64,000 bases of DNA. Source: Lyophyllum atratum. Taxonomy: Eukaryota > Basidiomycota > Agaricomycetes > Agaricales > Lyophyllaceae. Both the position numbers and the translations under genes were made by a program. The DNA lies in assembly GCA_014905825.1 (NCBI GenBank), contig JACGCN010000024.1, positions 744,001-808,000 of the forward strand, written 5' to 3'. Shown here in pieces: positions 14,228 through 24,105 of this stretch. Below the pieces are notes generated by a model that was not told the DNA's origin, did not search any database, and saw only the letters and a list, made by a program, of their open reading frames with translations. Each line of letters begins with the position of its first letter. Position 1 is the first letter of the stretch.

Positions 14228-14647
14228 ATGCCGCGGCTACCTGTCCTAGACGTTCTTCACAGAGGCGTAGTCTTGTCTCTTGTCGGTCTGTCTGTTTGGG
14301 GAGTTGTTATGAGTGTTGCCGTTCATCGAGATACCATTCAGCGTGGAAAAGGTCGGTTTAATCTTTCATGAACTGCAGAGTGTTTCTCACCCTTTCATGC
14401 GACGTGTTTTAGACGTACGTGACCAATCCCCATGTTTTCAATAAGCAGCTTGAACTAATTCTGTGGTTTGATTGCAGTACATGGCTACGAAGGAAGCGGC
14501 TGTCCAGTTGAAAAACGTGGTGTGTAACATCATCTCCGACTCCAAATGCATGACTAAAACATTTGGTGTGGTGAGCAGGAAGAGGAGAAAGAGAAAGAAA
14601 TCTCCCTGGCTGAAGCAGCGCAGTCTGCCTTACCGAGCCGGCGTTAA
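14228..14647 (+). CDS. COX14: COX14 homologue, cytochrome c oxidase assembly factor
   Basis: Small inner-membrane protein. In yeast Cox14 binds newly made Cox1 and couples its translation to complex IV assembly. Exon 1 (14228-14351) encodes MPRLPVLDVLHRGVVLSLVG followed by a hydrophobic span and VHRDTIQRGK. The D-x-L-H-R-x-x-V-L-x-L-V-G core matches yeast Cox14. The best reading joins exon 1 to a 2-nt exon (AC, 14413-14414), then to 14478-14519 (YMATKEAAVQLKNV) and 14579-14647, which ends in a charged tail (EEEKEKEISLAEAAQ...) and TAA. Introns are then 61, 63 and 59 bp, normal for this genome. Total is about 78 residues against 70 in yeast. Skipping the 2-nt exon shifts the frame to an early stop in the next exon. 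Assignment rests on length, one membrane span and the DxLHR motif. Confidence 0.68.
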
Positions 14648-15015
14648 CGATGCACCGGTGATTCACTACTCCTGATCTAAACATCCAAAAAAGTTCCAAC
14701 ATAACATATGAAGTTTAGCTCGACATGACGTGACCCATCTTCTGTGGACCTAATTACGCAGAATGCTCCTAATCCTCAGCCTCGCACGAACAATTATGGG
14801 GTGTTTGCATCAAGTTTCACGGACGGATAAATACATTCTACTGGGCTGTACAAGACATGCCGTAGGAAGGGCACTTGTTCTATCGCTACAGAATATCAGA
14901 GAGGTAGGGGCGGATGTAGTCGAGGTCTAGTAAGAGGGCGGATATAGTGGTATGTATGATAGTACTAATCATTATGTTATGAAATAGGAGAGAAGTCGTG
15001 AAGTCTTCCCTCGCC

Positions 15016-16159
15016 TCACCAATGGCCGAGATCGACCTCGGCGAAGTCGAATCCAACCTCAAGCCAACGGTCGACCCCTTCAACGGCAGGTCCGTCTTTT
15101 GAAAGGCCGGCGAAACCGACGCGGTGGTACACATTTGTTGCTGCCTGGTTGTCGTGGGCGACATAGAGAACCACACTCTCTTTGCGGCCAGGCCCAGTGA
15201 GCAAACTATCACAGAACTTGTTAGTGATATGAACATCGACCTGCTGGGGGAATAGACGCACTGTTTGCACACGCGCCGAACAAGGCGTTCCGCACAACCA
15301 CGTCGCCGCCATTTGGGGTTCGTGCAGACTTTAGTGATCGCTGCTACTTCGTCACTGTTCCGCGTGAATGCTACAATGGAGGCAATTTCTTTTGGCTGCC
15401 CGGGGTTACGGGCCTCGTGCACCCACACTAGGTTCTTCGCTACTGACAGAGCGGCTTCCTCGTCTGCTCTGGATCTTGAGAGGCAGAAAGGGAACTGCGA
15501 ATGACAGGAAGGTTAGAAAATGAAAAGATTCTGAAGTGGATCATACACACTGATTCCTTTGCGAAAAGGAAATTCAACTCTCCAATTGCAGGTATGTCCT
15601 CTGGCAATGCGGGGCGGAGGTTGTACCCAAGAGAGACGTCGATGGTGGCATTCCGTTTATCCAGATTTTGGGCTGTGCAATACGATATTTTGGCGGCGTA
15701 GAAAGGCTTGTCGGCATAGTTCCCAATGCCTGTGAAGTGCGTCCATTCCTCTGCGAACAGTAAAGTGATAGGCTCTGCCGCGAAGACGGAGTACACACGA
15801 CGCCGGGGAACGGCGTCGTCTAGAGCTCTGACCAGCATATTAATGCATGGTCGGATATAATCGTCGGTGAGAGTGTCAAAGGGAAGGGTTGTGAATATGA
15901 AGATAGGATATGAGCCCATGTCTCCCTCAGTGACGCCGAGAATGAACTCGATCCCGGAAAGCGAGCTGCAGGTGATCCAAACAGAAGGAGGCGCGTTCCT
16001 ACTGACAGGGTTTCGCTCCTGGGAGAGCGCCTTGAGTGCTTGGGGTAGAATAACATTTGCGTTCCTAGGGCTGGCGTGGAGCGCGTCCCACACGGCCTTG
16101 GGAAGCTCCCCTGCACTACGGTAGGTGTTGGTAAAGAGATTTGATGGCATGGAAGGCAT
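15016..16159 (-). CDS. GNAT-family N-acetyltransferase domain protein
   Basis: It starts at 16159 (MPSMPSNLFTNTYRSAGELP; a second Met at 16150 is equally possible) and ends with TGA at 15016-15018. The N-terminal half has no motif I recognise, though the layout resembles fungal proteins with a degenerate first acetyltransferase fold. The C-terminal half is a GNAT fold: RPALPEDIPAIGELNF, VAAITKVCTNPKWRRRGCAE with the acetyl-CoA loop (R-R-x-G-C/A form of the Q/R-x-x-G-x-G/A motif, about 15290-15330), and after an intron VLYVAHDNQAATNVYHRVGF, the usual last strand and helix. Introns lie near 15205-15245 and 15505-15555. About 340 residues. No signal peptide or targeting motif. Substrate unknown. 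It stands alone between the COX14 gene and a gene-poor stretch. Confidence 0.75.
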
Positions 16160-18801
16160 TTAGAACGAGTAAATGACGAGGGGAGTAGAAGAAATGGAGC
16201 GTGTTCGAGGGTGGTTTTGGGTGTTGATGAATTCGGTCATCGAGTTGACCTTTATATGATTCGAACTGGTGTGTATATTGATCGATGGACAAGAGAGGAA
16301 GTATCCTTCAGTTCCGGCACTGCAATGAATTTCCTGTCAAGTCCACAGGAATTGGAAAGGCTGAATGGAGTTCAGACGCGGAAACATCCCATAAACCTGG
16401 CTGGATCAAGAGATCATTAGATTATGATAATTAAACCAGTATCCAACGCACCTGCCGCGCTGCTGCCAGAACAAGTAGCTGACTCAAGTAGTACAGCTTT
16501 ACAGCACTCGCCGGATGTAACAATTTCCGACCATTTCTTGCCTAATATAAGGCGCTAGGTTAAGCGCCTAAGCTTTGGCCACTAAAATTCGAAGTGAGAG
16601 CTTGAGTCAGTGCTATCTTAGATTCACGTATACGCATCTGGCTACAAAGCTCCGACAGATCGACTGATGTGCAGGGATATAGACGGGCTGCGCGGGCGCT
16701 TCCGAATTATTCGAGTCATCCAGGTGTTCGCAGCACCTCGAGGTTGTAAGCCACGGAATGTAGAGAAAAGTCCCAACTCCCGCAGCCTAAGTTCTGAAAG
16801 CTGCGGGTGTTGGGGTAGTAGTTGAGGTCGGGTATCATAGTAATCCAAGTATATGCTTGATCGTGACGGTATGGTCGGAAGTAAATCTTTCATCGATCGG
16901 CGATCGCACGATCGGAATCGTCAACTCCAACGGATCAGTCCACGTGGGCAAGCGATCTATGTCGCCCAAGCTAGCCAACTGAACTCCCAACGACGATCAT
17001 AAGGTAGCAAGAGTATGCAAGGGCGCACTGATATCTAACGCAGGATTCCACCCTGACTACACTATTGGGGGTAATAAAAGAATATGAGCATGATGTCCAG
17101 ATCTCGTCAACTATCTGATCCCTTTGACCCATCTTAACCGATGGCGGTCTACATACAGCAGTGTACAGGCCCCATGCTGAGATAACAATGTAAAAATTTC
17201 AAGCCCCTCTTGCGGTATGTGGTGCGGCAGATGGCTCCGCAACGTTTTCTGGACAGCAAATGCACTGGTATTGGATGTCACATCCCGCCTCGAGCAAGCC
17301 TCGAGGCTTTCTTAAATTTATTGATATCCAGTGCTCTCTCAGGGAGGTTTTTGTGCTTTGCTATTTTAATTAATTCTTACTCCGGATATCGCAATTTCTA
17401 CTCCCCTGCATCACTCGTTTTGTTCTGCTGATTATTGAAGGGATGATCATTGCGCTATGTAGCTTCCTGTAGGTTAGTGATTGGCTGCTGGTAGTCAGCT
17501 CGACCCGGTCGGAAGGGCTACCGCATGGTGCAGATATCATATCACGGAAAAATTCAACCAGAGCGCCCCGTTTTCTTGAATGGTAATCGTGGGCGCCAAT
17601 ACCCCGCACAGCCGTCGGCGACACCATGAATGGCTACCTCGTTGTGGACTGGGACGCTCCCCCTTCGGAAAACTTTAACCGAAATTAATACTGTCAATTT
17701 GCTAAATTGCAAGTCCTGTAGAGCCGTATACCCTCAGGAATAGCCACTTAGTACGCCAAGCCCTTCCAGAGCAGAGGCAGCGTCCTTCAGCCACACATAC
17801 GGCGGCATCGGCGTTCATTTGAGTTCCTTCGCTCAAGAGTCCTCTTAGCGGAGTGTAACGCCTGGTACCACGGTTTGTCTCGATTACTTTATGTTCTTGG
17901 CCCCAGCTGGTGAGTAACCTGATTAAGTCAATTAACAATGTTCATCAAGCGAAGTTGTTTCGGTGACCAGACTTCGAGCTATGCTCTCCTGTGGTAGGCG
18001 CAACCGCCAAAGGTATGAGATAATTCAAGGCGACAGAGACTTTATCAACGATGGCATCATACAAATTGGGAGACATGTTGCATCACGCCGTCATTCGAAG
18101 CTCGAACCGTACAGTTCAGTGTCAGACTTTGGCGTTTTGATATTTTGATATTCTACATATTGACGTTCAGTTCTTCGATCAGATCTTCGAGTCGTCTTCT
18201 CCTGGTTTATGATACCAGTCAGGCTCCAGGCTGGCTGTATCTCAATCTTGCTACCTAGAGACAGTGAAAATGCAGCTGTAGGCTGTGTGCGTGCGTCTTC
18301 GCTCCCTTAATGGTCACAAGGCCAGACGAATACATGCACTTACACATCTATAGAGTCCACCCAAATGGAGGAAGCGAACTGCACAGCTGGGAAAGCTTGC
18401 TCGAATCTCGTATGAAGAAGGCTGGATGACAATCTGTTTTTTACAAAGCGTCGTATGACTTCCCGGGACAGTTTAAGGGTCGTCTTCATTATACTGGGGA
18501 AGTCCTCCTAGACAAGTGCTCTGGACTAATCAATTCGTAATCTGCCTGCTTTACCGAGTATTCGCGTGACGCCCGGCAACACTTCTACAAATGTGAATCC
18601 CATGGCCTGTACGCCGGTCGTTCCGGGCCATCCACTTACTGAACAAAACGCATCTACCTGACAGAAACCCGAGAGCAGTCGAGATGACTGTGGAAGAAGC
18701 TTAATACAGCGCCACTGCTGTCCAGATTAAGTCATCGTAGAAAATGAATACGTATCCAGTCCCGAATAATTCACCGGCACAGTGTCGCACCGAGGCTGTC
18801 G
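16160..18801. other. Gene-poor stretch, no gene supported
   Basis: About 2.6 kb with many stops and only short unrelated reading frames on both strands. Small inverted repeats occur: GGCGCTAGGTTAAGCGCC (about 16549-16566) and CCTCGAGCAAGCCTCGAGG (about 17288-17306). No terminal inverted repeats, transposase or reverse transcriptase motif was found. It may be decayed mobile-element or gene sequence, but nothing identifies a source. Confidence 0.4.
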
Positions 18802-19906
18802 CTAGATATCAAGTTCTCGGGAAGTCCAGTTTCTTTTCCGAGCAGGAATAGGCGTCACGATGGGAGCGCTTATTTCAAGCACGTACCGAAGCGGGGGCGA
18901 TAGCGTCAGAAAAGCCCCGCTGTCGCTATTTCCAGACGTGGAGAAACCTGCATGTTTCATTGAACACACGTTCAGTACCTTTCCCCCCATCAGAGCCACT
19001 GCTGCGTTGAACACGGCTTCGACCCAAGGAATGGAAACGATAGCGGATGACCAGTGACTTCGCGTGAAGTTTAGAACGAAAGCGGAGCCTTCTAGGTAAT
19101 CGTTCCTGTAGCACATGCTCGTGAAAAAAATACTCAATGATCCACGGCAGCTCGGTTAATAATAGGATCAACATGAAACAGACACAGACTATTTGTAGAA
19201 CAAAGAATAACTTACTTATACTTGTATAAGGTTGAACAAAGTGATCCAGGATGTCCTTGGTCAGGTCCCAACCAGGTCCACGATAGATGATCAAGAATAA
19301 CTTACTTACACTTGTATAAGGTTGAACAAAATGATCCAGGACGTCTTTCGCCAGGTCCTAACCAGGGCCACGATAGATGATCGCCGCCAGGGAGCTCGTG
19401 AGATTGGGCTTACAATATGCGGGATCTTCCTATACCCTTTCCAGTGAGCTGCTATCCTTGCGATGAGGGCTATAATAGAGCTTGGGCAGGAACCCTGCAT
19501 TACCCGTGAATCCACATAACAGGTTATTGAGTTGGATGTTCCGCTGAGATCGCGCGCAAGCTCTGCAGAAACATGAGGCCTGGTCAGTTTTCGCTGCCAC
19601 GCTGTAACGTCCCCATAGGTGTAAGAGCTCCAATACGCACAGCAACATACAGAGATTCTCACAGCACATTCATCATTAAAAACACATTGTTACAAGTAAT
19701 CTGCGAGAGCGTAGGAGGGAGCAAAGGCCGATGTTGTGGACTGTTTGGCAAAAAGTTCCCCAATCAAGCGCCGAACCTTCCGGACCGACTGCCCGATTAA
19801 CATTGAACTTGAAATACTTTGACTCGTCAAGGACATATAACCATATTGTCGCTAAAGCAGATTCCATCAACAGCTTATCGCAGAGTTTGCATGGTCCGAG
19901 ACCCAT
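18802..19906 (-). pseudogene. Decayed reading frame, possibly a membrane-protein gene
   Basis: Several minus-strand reading frames overlap or abut here and may be exons of one gene. The rightmost encodes SALATIWLYVLDESKYFKF, the middle SSIVALVRTWRKTSWIILFN, and the left ones a hydrophobic stretch (LFFVLQIVCVCFMLILLLTE), WIIEYFFHEHVLQERL and SIPWVEAVFNAAVALMGGK. The order of hydrophobic segments, with a final one followed by a polar tail, recalls basidiomycete multi-pass membrane proteins, but no family is firmly recognised. A 90-bp tandem duplication (19203-19382) covers one putative exon end and its donor site. One copy has a stop in the frame used by the other. I read this as a gene relic, with low confidence. 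Confidence 0.25.
19203..19382. repeat. 90-bp tandem duplication, two copies
   Basis: Copy 1 is 19203-19292 and copy 2 is 19293-19382. Both start AAGAATAACTTACTT and end ACGATAGATGATC, with a period of exactly 90 bp and about ten substitutions between them. Read on the minus strand, each copy contains GTAAGTTATTCTT, a good 5' splice site, so a possible exon end was duplicated in phase (30 codons). Confidence 0.9.
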
Positions 19907-20490
19907 ACAGCTGGTTACTGCACAGGATATGACTCAGAAATCGTCATGTTGACTGTAGGGGGAGGTGCGACGATGGGGTTACGCCAAAGATCAAGGATAA
20001 TCTCTGCATGGTCAGCGCTCAAGCGCTCAACAGCAAGTCGTTCACGGGCACACCGGAAATGATCGCCTTAAGGGATAGAACGGAAGTCGTTTATGCTCTC
20101 ATACAGCCTAATCCGTGAGTCTCCCAACGGCTGTCTTCTGCTTCTCCGGAAAATACTGGAATTTCAACATGCACCACAGGATTACATACTAAAAGTATCG
20201 AGTCAGGCATGAACGAAGCGGGAACTTCGATCTCACAAATGGATGGAATTAGTATATCCAGTCAGCTGATTACAAGGGAAGGTAGAGATATCTTTCTGAG
20301 TCGTATACATATGGCAACACCAAGTGGAGGGCCGAAGTTCTTCTAGGCGTAACCTCAAAAGGTGGAGATAGCTCATAAACAAGTTGTCAAAGAGTTACGA
20401 TCACGATATCGATTGCAAATGACTATATATACACACATGGGGCGGATAAGCTATTAGACACAGAATAACATTACGCTAGCGACCTGGAGC
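19907..20490. other. Intergenic, 3' of protease
   Basis: About 580 bp downstream of the subtilisin stop. No motif, repeat or RNA gene is evident beyond AT-rich runs near 20415-20435. Confidence 0.4.
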
Positions 20491-22185
20491 TTATGATGAA
20501 GTCGCATTGGTGAAGATTAACAAGTTCGGAGTCCCGGAAGGGAGGTCGGTGAGCATGCCGCGGGTCGCGAGCCTCTCTACTAACGCCGTCTTAAGACGGA
20601 GGGGCGAGAGCTTAGGGCGCCCGGGAACTGGAGCGAAGATAGAGCCGGCAAGAGCGGGAGGGGGGAGGAAGCAGGAGATCCAACGGGGAAGCGCGGCATG
20701 TGCAACGGTGTACACCGACGAGGACAGTACGAAAGCCTGCTGGGGCTGGGTCAGGGAGATAAGATTGTCATCCTTGTCGAAGACGGGGTTGAACTTCTCG
20801 GAAGGATAGATGGAGAGGAGGTAAGCGAGAACACCAGCAGTGTGAGGGGAGGCCATCGAGGTGCCTGAGAGGGTGGCTGTCGCGTCGGGTCCGCCGATGT
20901 ACGTAGAAAGGATGTTCATGCCTGTACCAGAGACAATGAGGTGATATTCAAGAGGTAGACGCGGAATATGGAACATACCAGGTCCGAAAACGTCAACACA
21001 TTTACCGTGGTTAGAGAAGTAGGCGCGCTCATCGCCGAGTGTCGATGCACCGACAGTGACGGCCTTCTCCGCCGCGGCCGGAGAGTACTGGCACGCGTCG
21101 CGGTTATCGTTACCTGAGAGAGAGAAGTCAGTGACCAGTTATCCAAATACACGAGAGTGTACACATACCGGCAGCGACAGCAAAGTGAAGTCCAGCATCG
21201 ACTGCCCGGTTAACAGCATCATCAAGGGCCTTGGATTTACCACCACCGAGACTCATGTTCGCAACAGAGCCAACGTGCTTAGTCTTTCCGGTGGCCAGGA
21301 ACTCCGCGTCTGCAGCATCGGCATTGGCCTTGGCTTGCTTCACTGCCCAAACGACACCACCGACAACGTCCGACATGGAGCCGCTTCCATTAGAGCCGAG
21401 AACCTTGACAGCGATGACGTTGGCCTCCTTGGCAACACCATACTTCTTGGATGCAATGGTACCAGCACAGTGAGTACCATGGCCGTTGCCGTCGTCGTCA
21501 ACGTCGTTCGTGGGGATAGTCTTTCCCCAGGATGCGCGTCCCCCGAATTGTGTGTGTTTGACGTTGATACCAGTGTCGATCACGTAGACGTCAACGCCCT
21601 TGCCGGCGCCAGCTTCGTACTCATACTTATTGAAGGTACCGAAGCCCAGTCTCTTACGATGGCTGATACGAGCGAGCCCCTGGTAGTCACATGTGTCAGC
21701 CACCATTTGAATGATCACACGATCGCGATGTGACTCACCCAAGGCGCACCTCTCTGGGTCTCGATATCCATGGTACGAACGATCTGGTCTTGCTCGATGT
21801 AGGCCACCTCTGGCATGGCTCGTAGCCGCTGTACAACACCCTCCGAGAAGAGTCCGGCATAGCCGGAGATGACATGGCTGTCATAGACCTGCTGGATCCC
21901 AGAGTCTCCTGAGAGAGGATCTTCACTGTGCGCCATCTCCAGGAAGTTGAAGTGGTTGGTCTTCAGAGATTGAGGCAAGTCATGCTTGAGCACAACGATG
22001 TAGGAGTTGTTGACAGAGCCGTGGGGATGATCGGACACGACGAATGGTGCCAACGTTAAGGGTGAGTTATACGATGGGGAGACATGGGGGGAGGTGGAGA
22101 GAGGGGTTGAGCTCGCGAGTGAGCCGAGGGATAGTGCGACCAGCGACCACTTAGCAAATGTAGTCATGGTGGGGGAAGGGGACAT
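20491..22185 (-). CDS. Secreted subtilisin-like serine protease (S8, proteinase K/cerevisin type)
   Basis: Extracellular or vacuolar endopeptidase made as a prepro-protein. The start at 22185 adds six residues (MSPSPT) before MTTFAKWSLVALSLGSLASS (22167), which alone makes a better signal peptide, so 22167 may be the true start. The I9 prodomain has NNSYIVVLKHDL and ends near QGAPWG after an intron (about 21680-21740). The catalytic triad is complete: Asp in VYVIDTGINVKH, His in DGNGHGTHCAGTIA, Ser in LSGTSMASPHTAG. The oxyanion Asn is in HFAVAAGNDN, split by an intron at about 21115-21165. The mature enzyme is followed by an unusual Pro/Leu-rich C-terminal extension (from about 20780 to TAA 20491-20493) absent from proteinase K. 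It could be a small C-terminal domain or read-through of an intron. Introns also near 20930-20980. Confidence 0.9.
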
Positions 22186-22818
22186 GGGGACACTTCAACG
22201 CCGCTCCGCCCTGATAATGGGGTTGTGTTGACGTCTGTTTGGTCGAACGCGCAAGCCCCACGTCACTTCCCTATCGGTCACCACTGCCCCAAAAAGACGC
22301 AACCCCGCCTCATGCGCGGGAGCTAAGCATATATATCCCCAATCCGCGGCCGGACCATTGCCTACACGTAGGTATGAGAAACTGCGTTGCTCCTTGCTGT
22401 ACGTACTGTATATGCTATCTCGACGCTATCGGTCTATCGGTCGCTATATTTGCAAATGATAAGAACATCGATCTCTGTTTTTCTGCTGCGGATAAATGTA
22501 CCATACGATCACGGGTGCGGGACATGTTCCGAGGACAACCTCAACTGAATTGCCTTGGAGTCCGCACTCGCAATAGAGCAAATTGGACATCATGACAGAT
22601 ATCAGGAAGTGGAAGGTGCAGTACATTCCAGACGTCATCCGAAGATAGCCTCGAACTTTCCGGAAGAACCAATAGAGTTGTATCTCAGAGCAAGCACACC
22701 GAGAAAGTGGAAGCATATGTAGTACTAGCAGCTGGCCCGCAACCATCTATTTGCTGCAATTCAAAGCTGCGTCAAGAGACGTGCCTCAAAAGTACAGCAA
22801 AAAGGAGGAAGGGAGATC
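22186..22818. other. Intergenic, protease promoter and U2 3' flank
   Basis: About 630 bp upstream of the protease start and downstream of the U2 RNA 3' end. A TATATAT run at 22329-22335, about 145 bp upstream of the protease start codon, could be part of its promoter. Nothing else is recognised. Confidence 0.4.
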
Positions 22819-23002
22819 CCCCGACAACACAAGCCAGTAGTGCAGCGGCAAGGTCATCGCGCCCCCGTGTTGCAAGCAGAGCACAGGGGACAAGGGCGGC
22901 AAAAATAAGATAACCAAGAATGGAGGCGGTGCCTCCATAATAGTGGTTAAACTATTAAGAACAGATACTACACTTGATCTAAGCCAAAAGGCCAGAGTGG
23001 TA
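22819..23002 (-). ncRNA. U2: U2 spliceosomal snRNA
   Basis: Read on the minus strand from about 23002: a 5' region ending CTGGCCTTTTGGC (stem I), then GGCTTAGATCAAGTGTAGTA and TCTGTTCTT, the near-universal U2 stretch that contains the branch-point pairing sequence GTAGTA. Stem IIa is AATAGT/ACTATT around a TTAACC loop. Stem IIb is GGAGGC/GCCTCC around ACC. The Sm-type site is ATTTTTG (about 22901-22908). Stem III is CCCCTGTG/CACGGGGG. Stem IV is CGATGAC/GTTGTCG with a loop containing GCTGCACTACT, like the U2B''/A' binding loop. Length is about 184 nt, close to other U2 RNAs. Ends are estimated from structure to within a few bases. This noncoding gene is essential for branch-site selection. 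The nearest gene, the cyclase, diverges from it. Confidence 0.93.
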
Positions 23003-23028
23003 AGGAAACAAGAAGGCCGGCGGGCTGC

Positions 23029-23035
23029 TTTTATA
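23029..23035 (-). promoter_or_regulatory. TATA box of the U2 snRNA gene
   Basis: TATAAAA on the minus strand, 27-33 bp upstream of the estimated U2 5' end. This is the spacing expected of a core promoter. Confidence 0.65.
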
Positions 23036-23246
23036 CTCCTCCTCCATCGCGCACGGACCATAGCCTCAATTTAGCTGATTAAGAGGCGGGAGCAATGTTG
23101 AAGCGGTTTGTGATCTGTAAATTGATAAGATCCATCTCATTTAGGGTATTTGGAAAGATCCTTACCGTAAGGTCTCTACAATCCATTCGGAACTGCTGTC
23201 GCAGGAGCTTAAATAGCGTTGAGATGCAGGAGGACCTACGGCGAAT

Positions 23247-23918
23247 ATGGACACCAGTACCATAATCGATCTATCCCACAAACTCGACTCCAACGTCCAA
23301 ATTTATCCCGGTGACCCCCCATTCACCTGCACACCCTGCACCACCGTCGCGAAAGACGGATACAGCGTCCACTCCCTCACGCTCGGCTCACACACCGGCA
23401 CGCACATCGATGCCCCCTCGCATTTCTTCGCCAACGGCAAAACCATCGACCAGATCCCACTCCCGACGCTCATCGGTCCGCTCGTCCTTGTTGATCTCAC
23501 GGCGCGTAACCTTCGGGATCGCCAGATGATCACCTGGGCAGATATAGAGCCGTCCGCCGAGCTTATGCATCCAGGTGTGATCTTGGTGCTGCACACTGGA
23601 TGGTCAGCGTACTGGGGCACGCCGAAATATTATGACCACCCATTCCTTGCGAGGGATGTGGCTACGAAGATCATCGAAAGGGGTGTTCGTATCCTCGGCG
23701 TAGACACTCTCAACCCAGATGAGACAGAGTATCAGGGTGTCGGTGGTGGGGAAGGTTTCGGCGTACATGAAGTAATTCTGGGCGCTGGAGGCATAATTGC
23801 AGAGAATTTGACAAACCTCGCAGCGCTTGATGGACACGACCAGATTGCCCTTATCCCATTAAATCTTGAAGGAAGCGATGGGTCGCCTGTCAGAGCATTT
23901 GCGTGGAAAGCTAGCTGA
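23247..23918 (+). CDS. Cyclase-family (PF04199) metal-dependent hydrolase
   Basis: A single uninterrupted frame of 223 residues (MDTSTIIDLSHKLDSNVQIY). The family includes kynurenine formamidase KynB, isatin hydrolase and polyketide-cyclase-named proteins. The signature HTGTHIDAPSHF (about residues 51-62) supplies the metal ligands H-x-G-T-H-x-D and the later His. DTLNPDET and the C-terminal NLTNLAALDGHDQIALIPLN are also typical. No signal peptide or organelle signal, so probably cytosolic. The lack of introns is unusual here, where nearly every other gene is split. Family members of this size are common in fungi outside the tryptophan pathway, so kynurenine formamidase is only one possibility. 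Convergent with the transporter gene (187 bp between stops). Its promoter region is shared with U2 (about 244 bp). Confidence 0.88.
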   Translation: MDTSTIIDLSHKLDSNVQIYPGDPPFTCTPCTTVAKDGYSVHSLTLGSHTGTHIDAPSHFFANGKTIDQIPLPTLIGPLVLVDLTARNLRDRQMITWADIEPSAELMHPGVILVLHTGWSAYWGTPKYYDHPFLARDVATKIIERGVRILGVDTLNPDETEYQGVGGGEGFGVHEVILGAGGIIAENLTNLAALDGHDQIALIPLNLEGSDGSPVRAFAWKAS

Positions 23919-24105
23919 AAACAACGGAAATGTATCGGCATGGGGGCTGGATGTCTGTAAGTGTATTACTACGGAGCAGTAGTCGTGTAAGTAGTCGTCA
24001 GAATTGCATGAACCATCAAGGACATTATGATTATCTATCTATCCATTCCTGAGTTACCTCAAATGCGTTTTAAGTAGGCGTAGGTGGACTTCTGTATCTC
24101 GTGAG

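Noticed and set aside
17288..17306. CCTCGAG...CTCGAGG hairpin as a terminator or RNA gene
   Set aside because: A short isolated hairpin in a eukaryotic spacer with no other RNA-gene feature. Rho-independent terminators do not apply.
18802..19906. Call of a defined DUF6533-type membrane protein
   Set aside because: Hydrophobic order is suggestive, but key family motifs are not visible and the frames do not join cleanly. Kept only as a possible relic.
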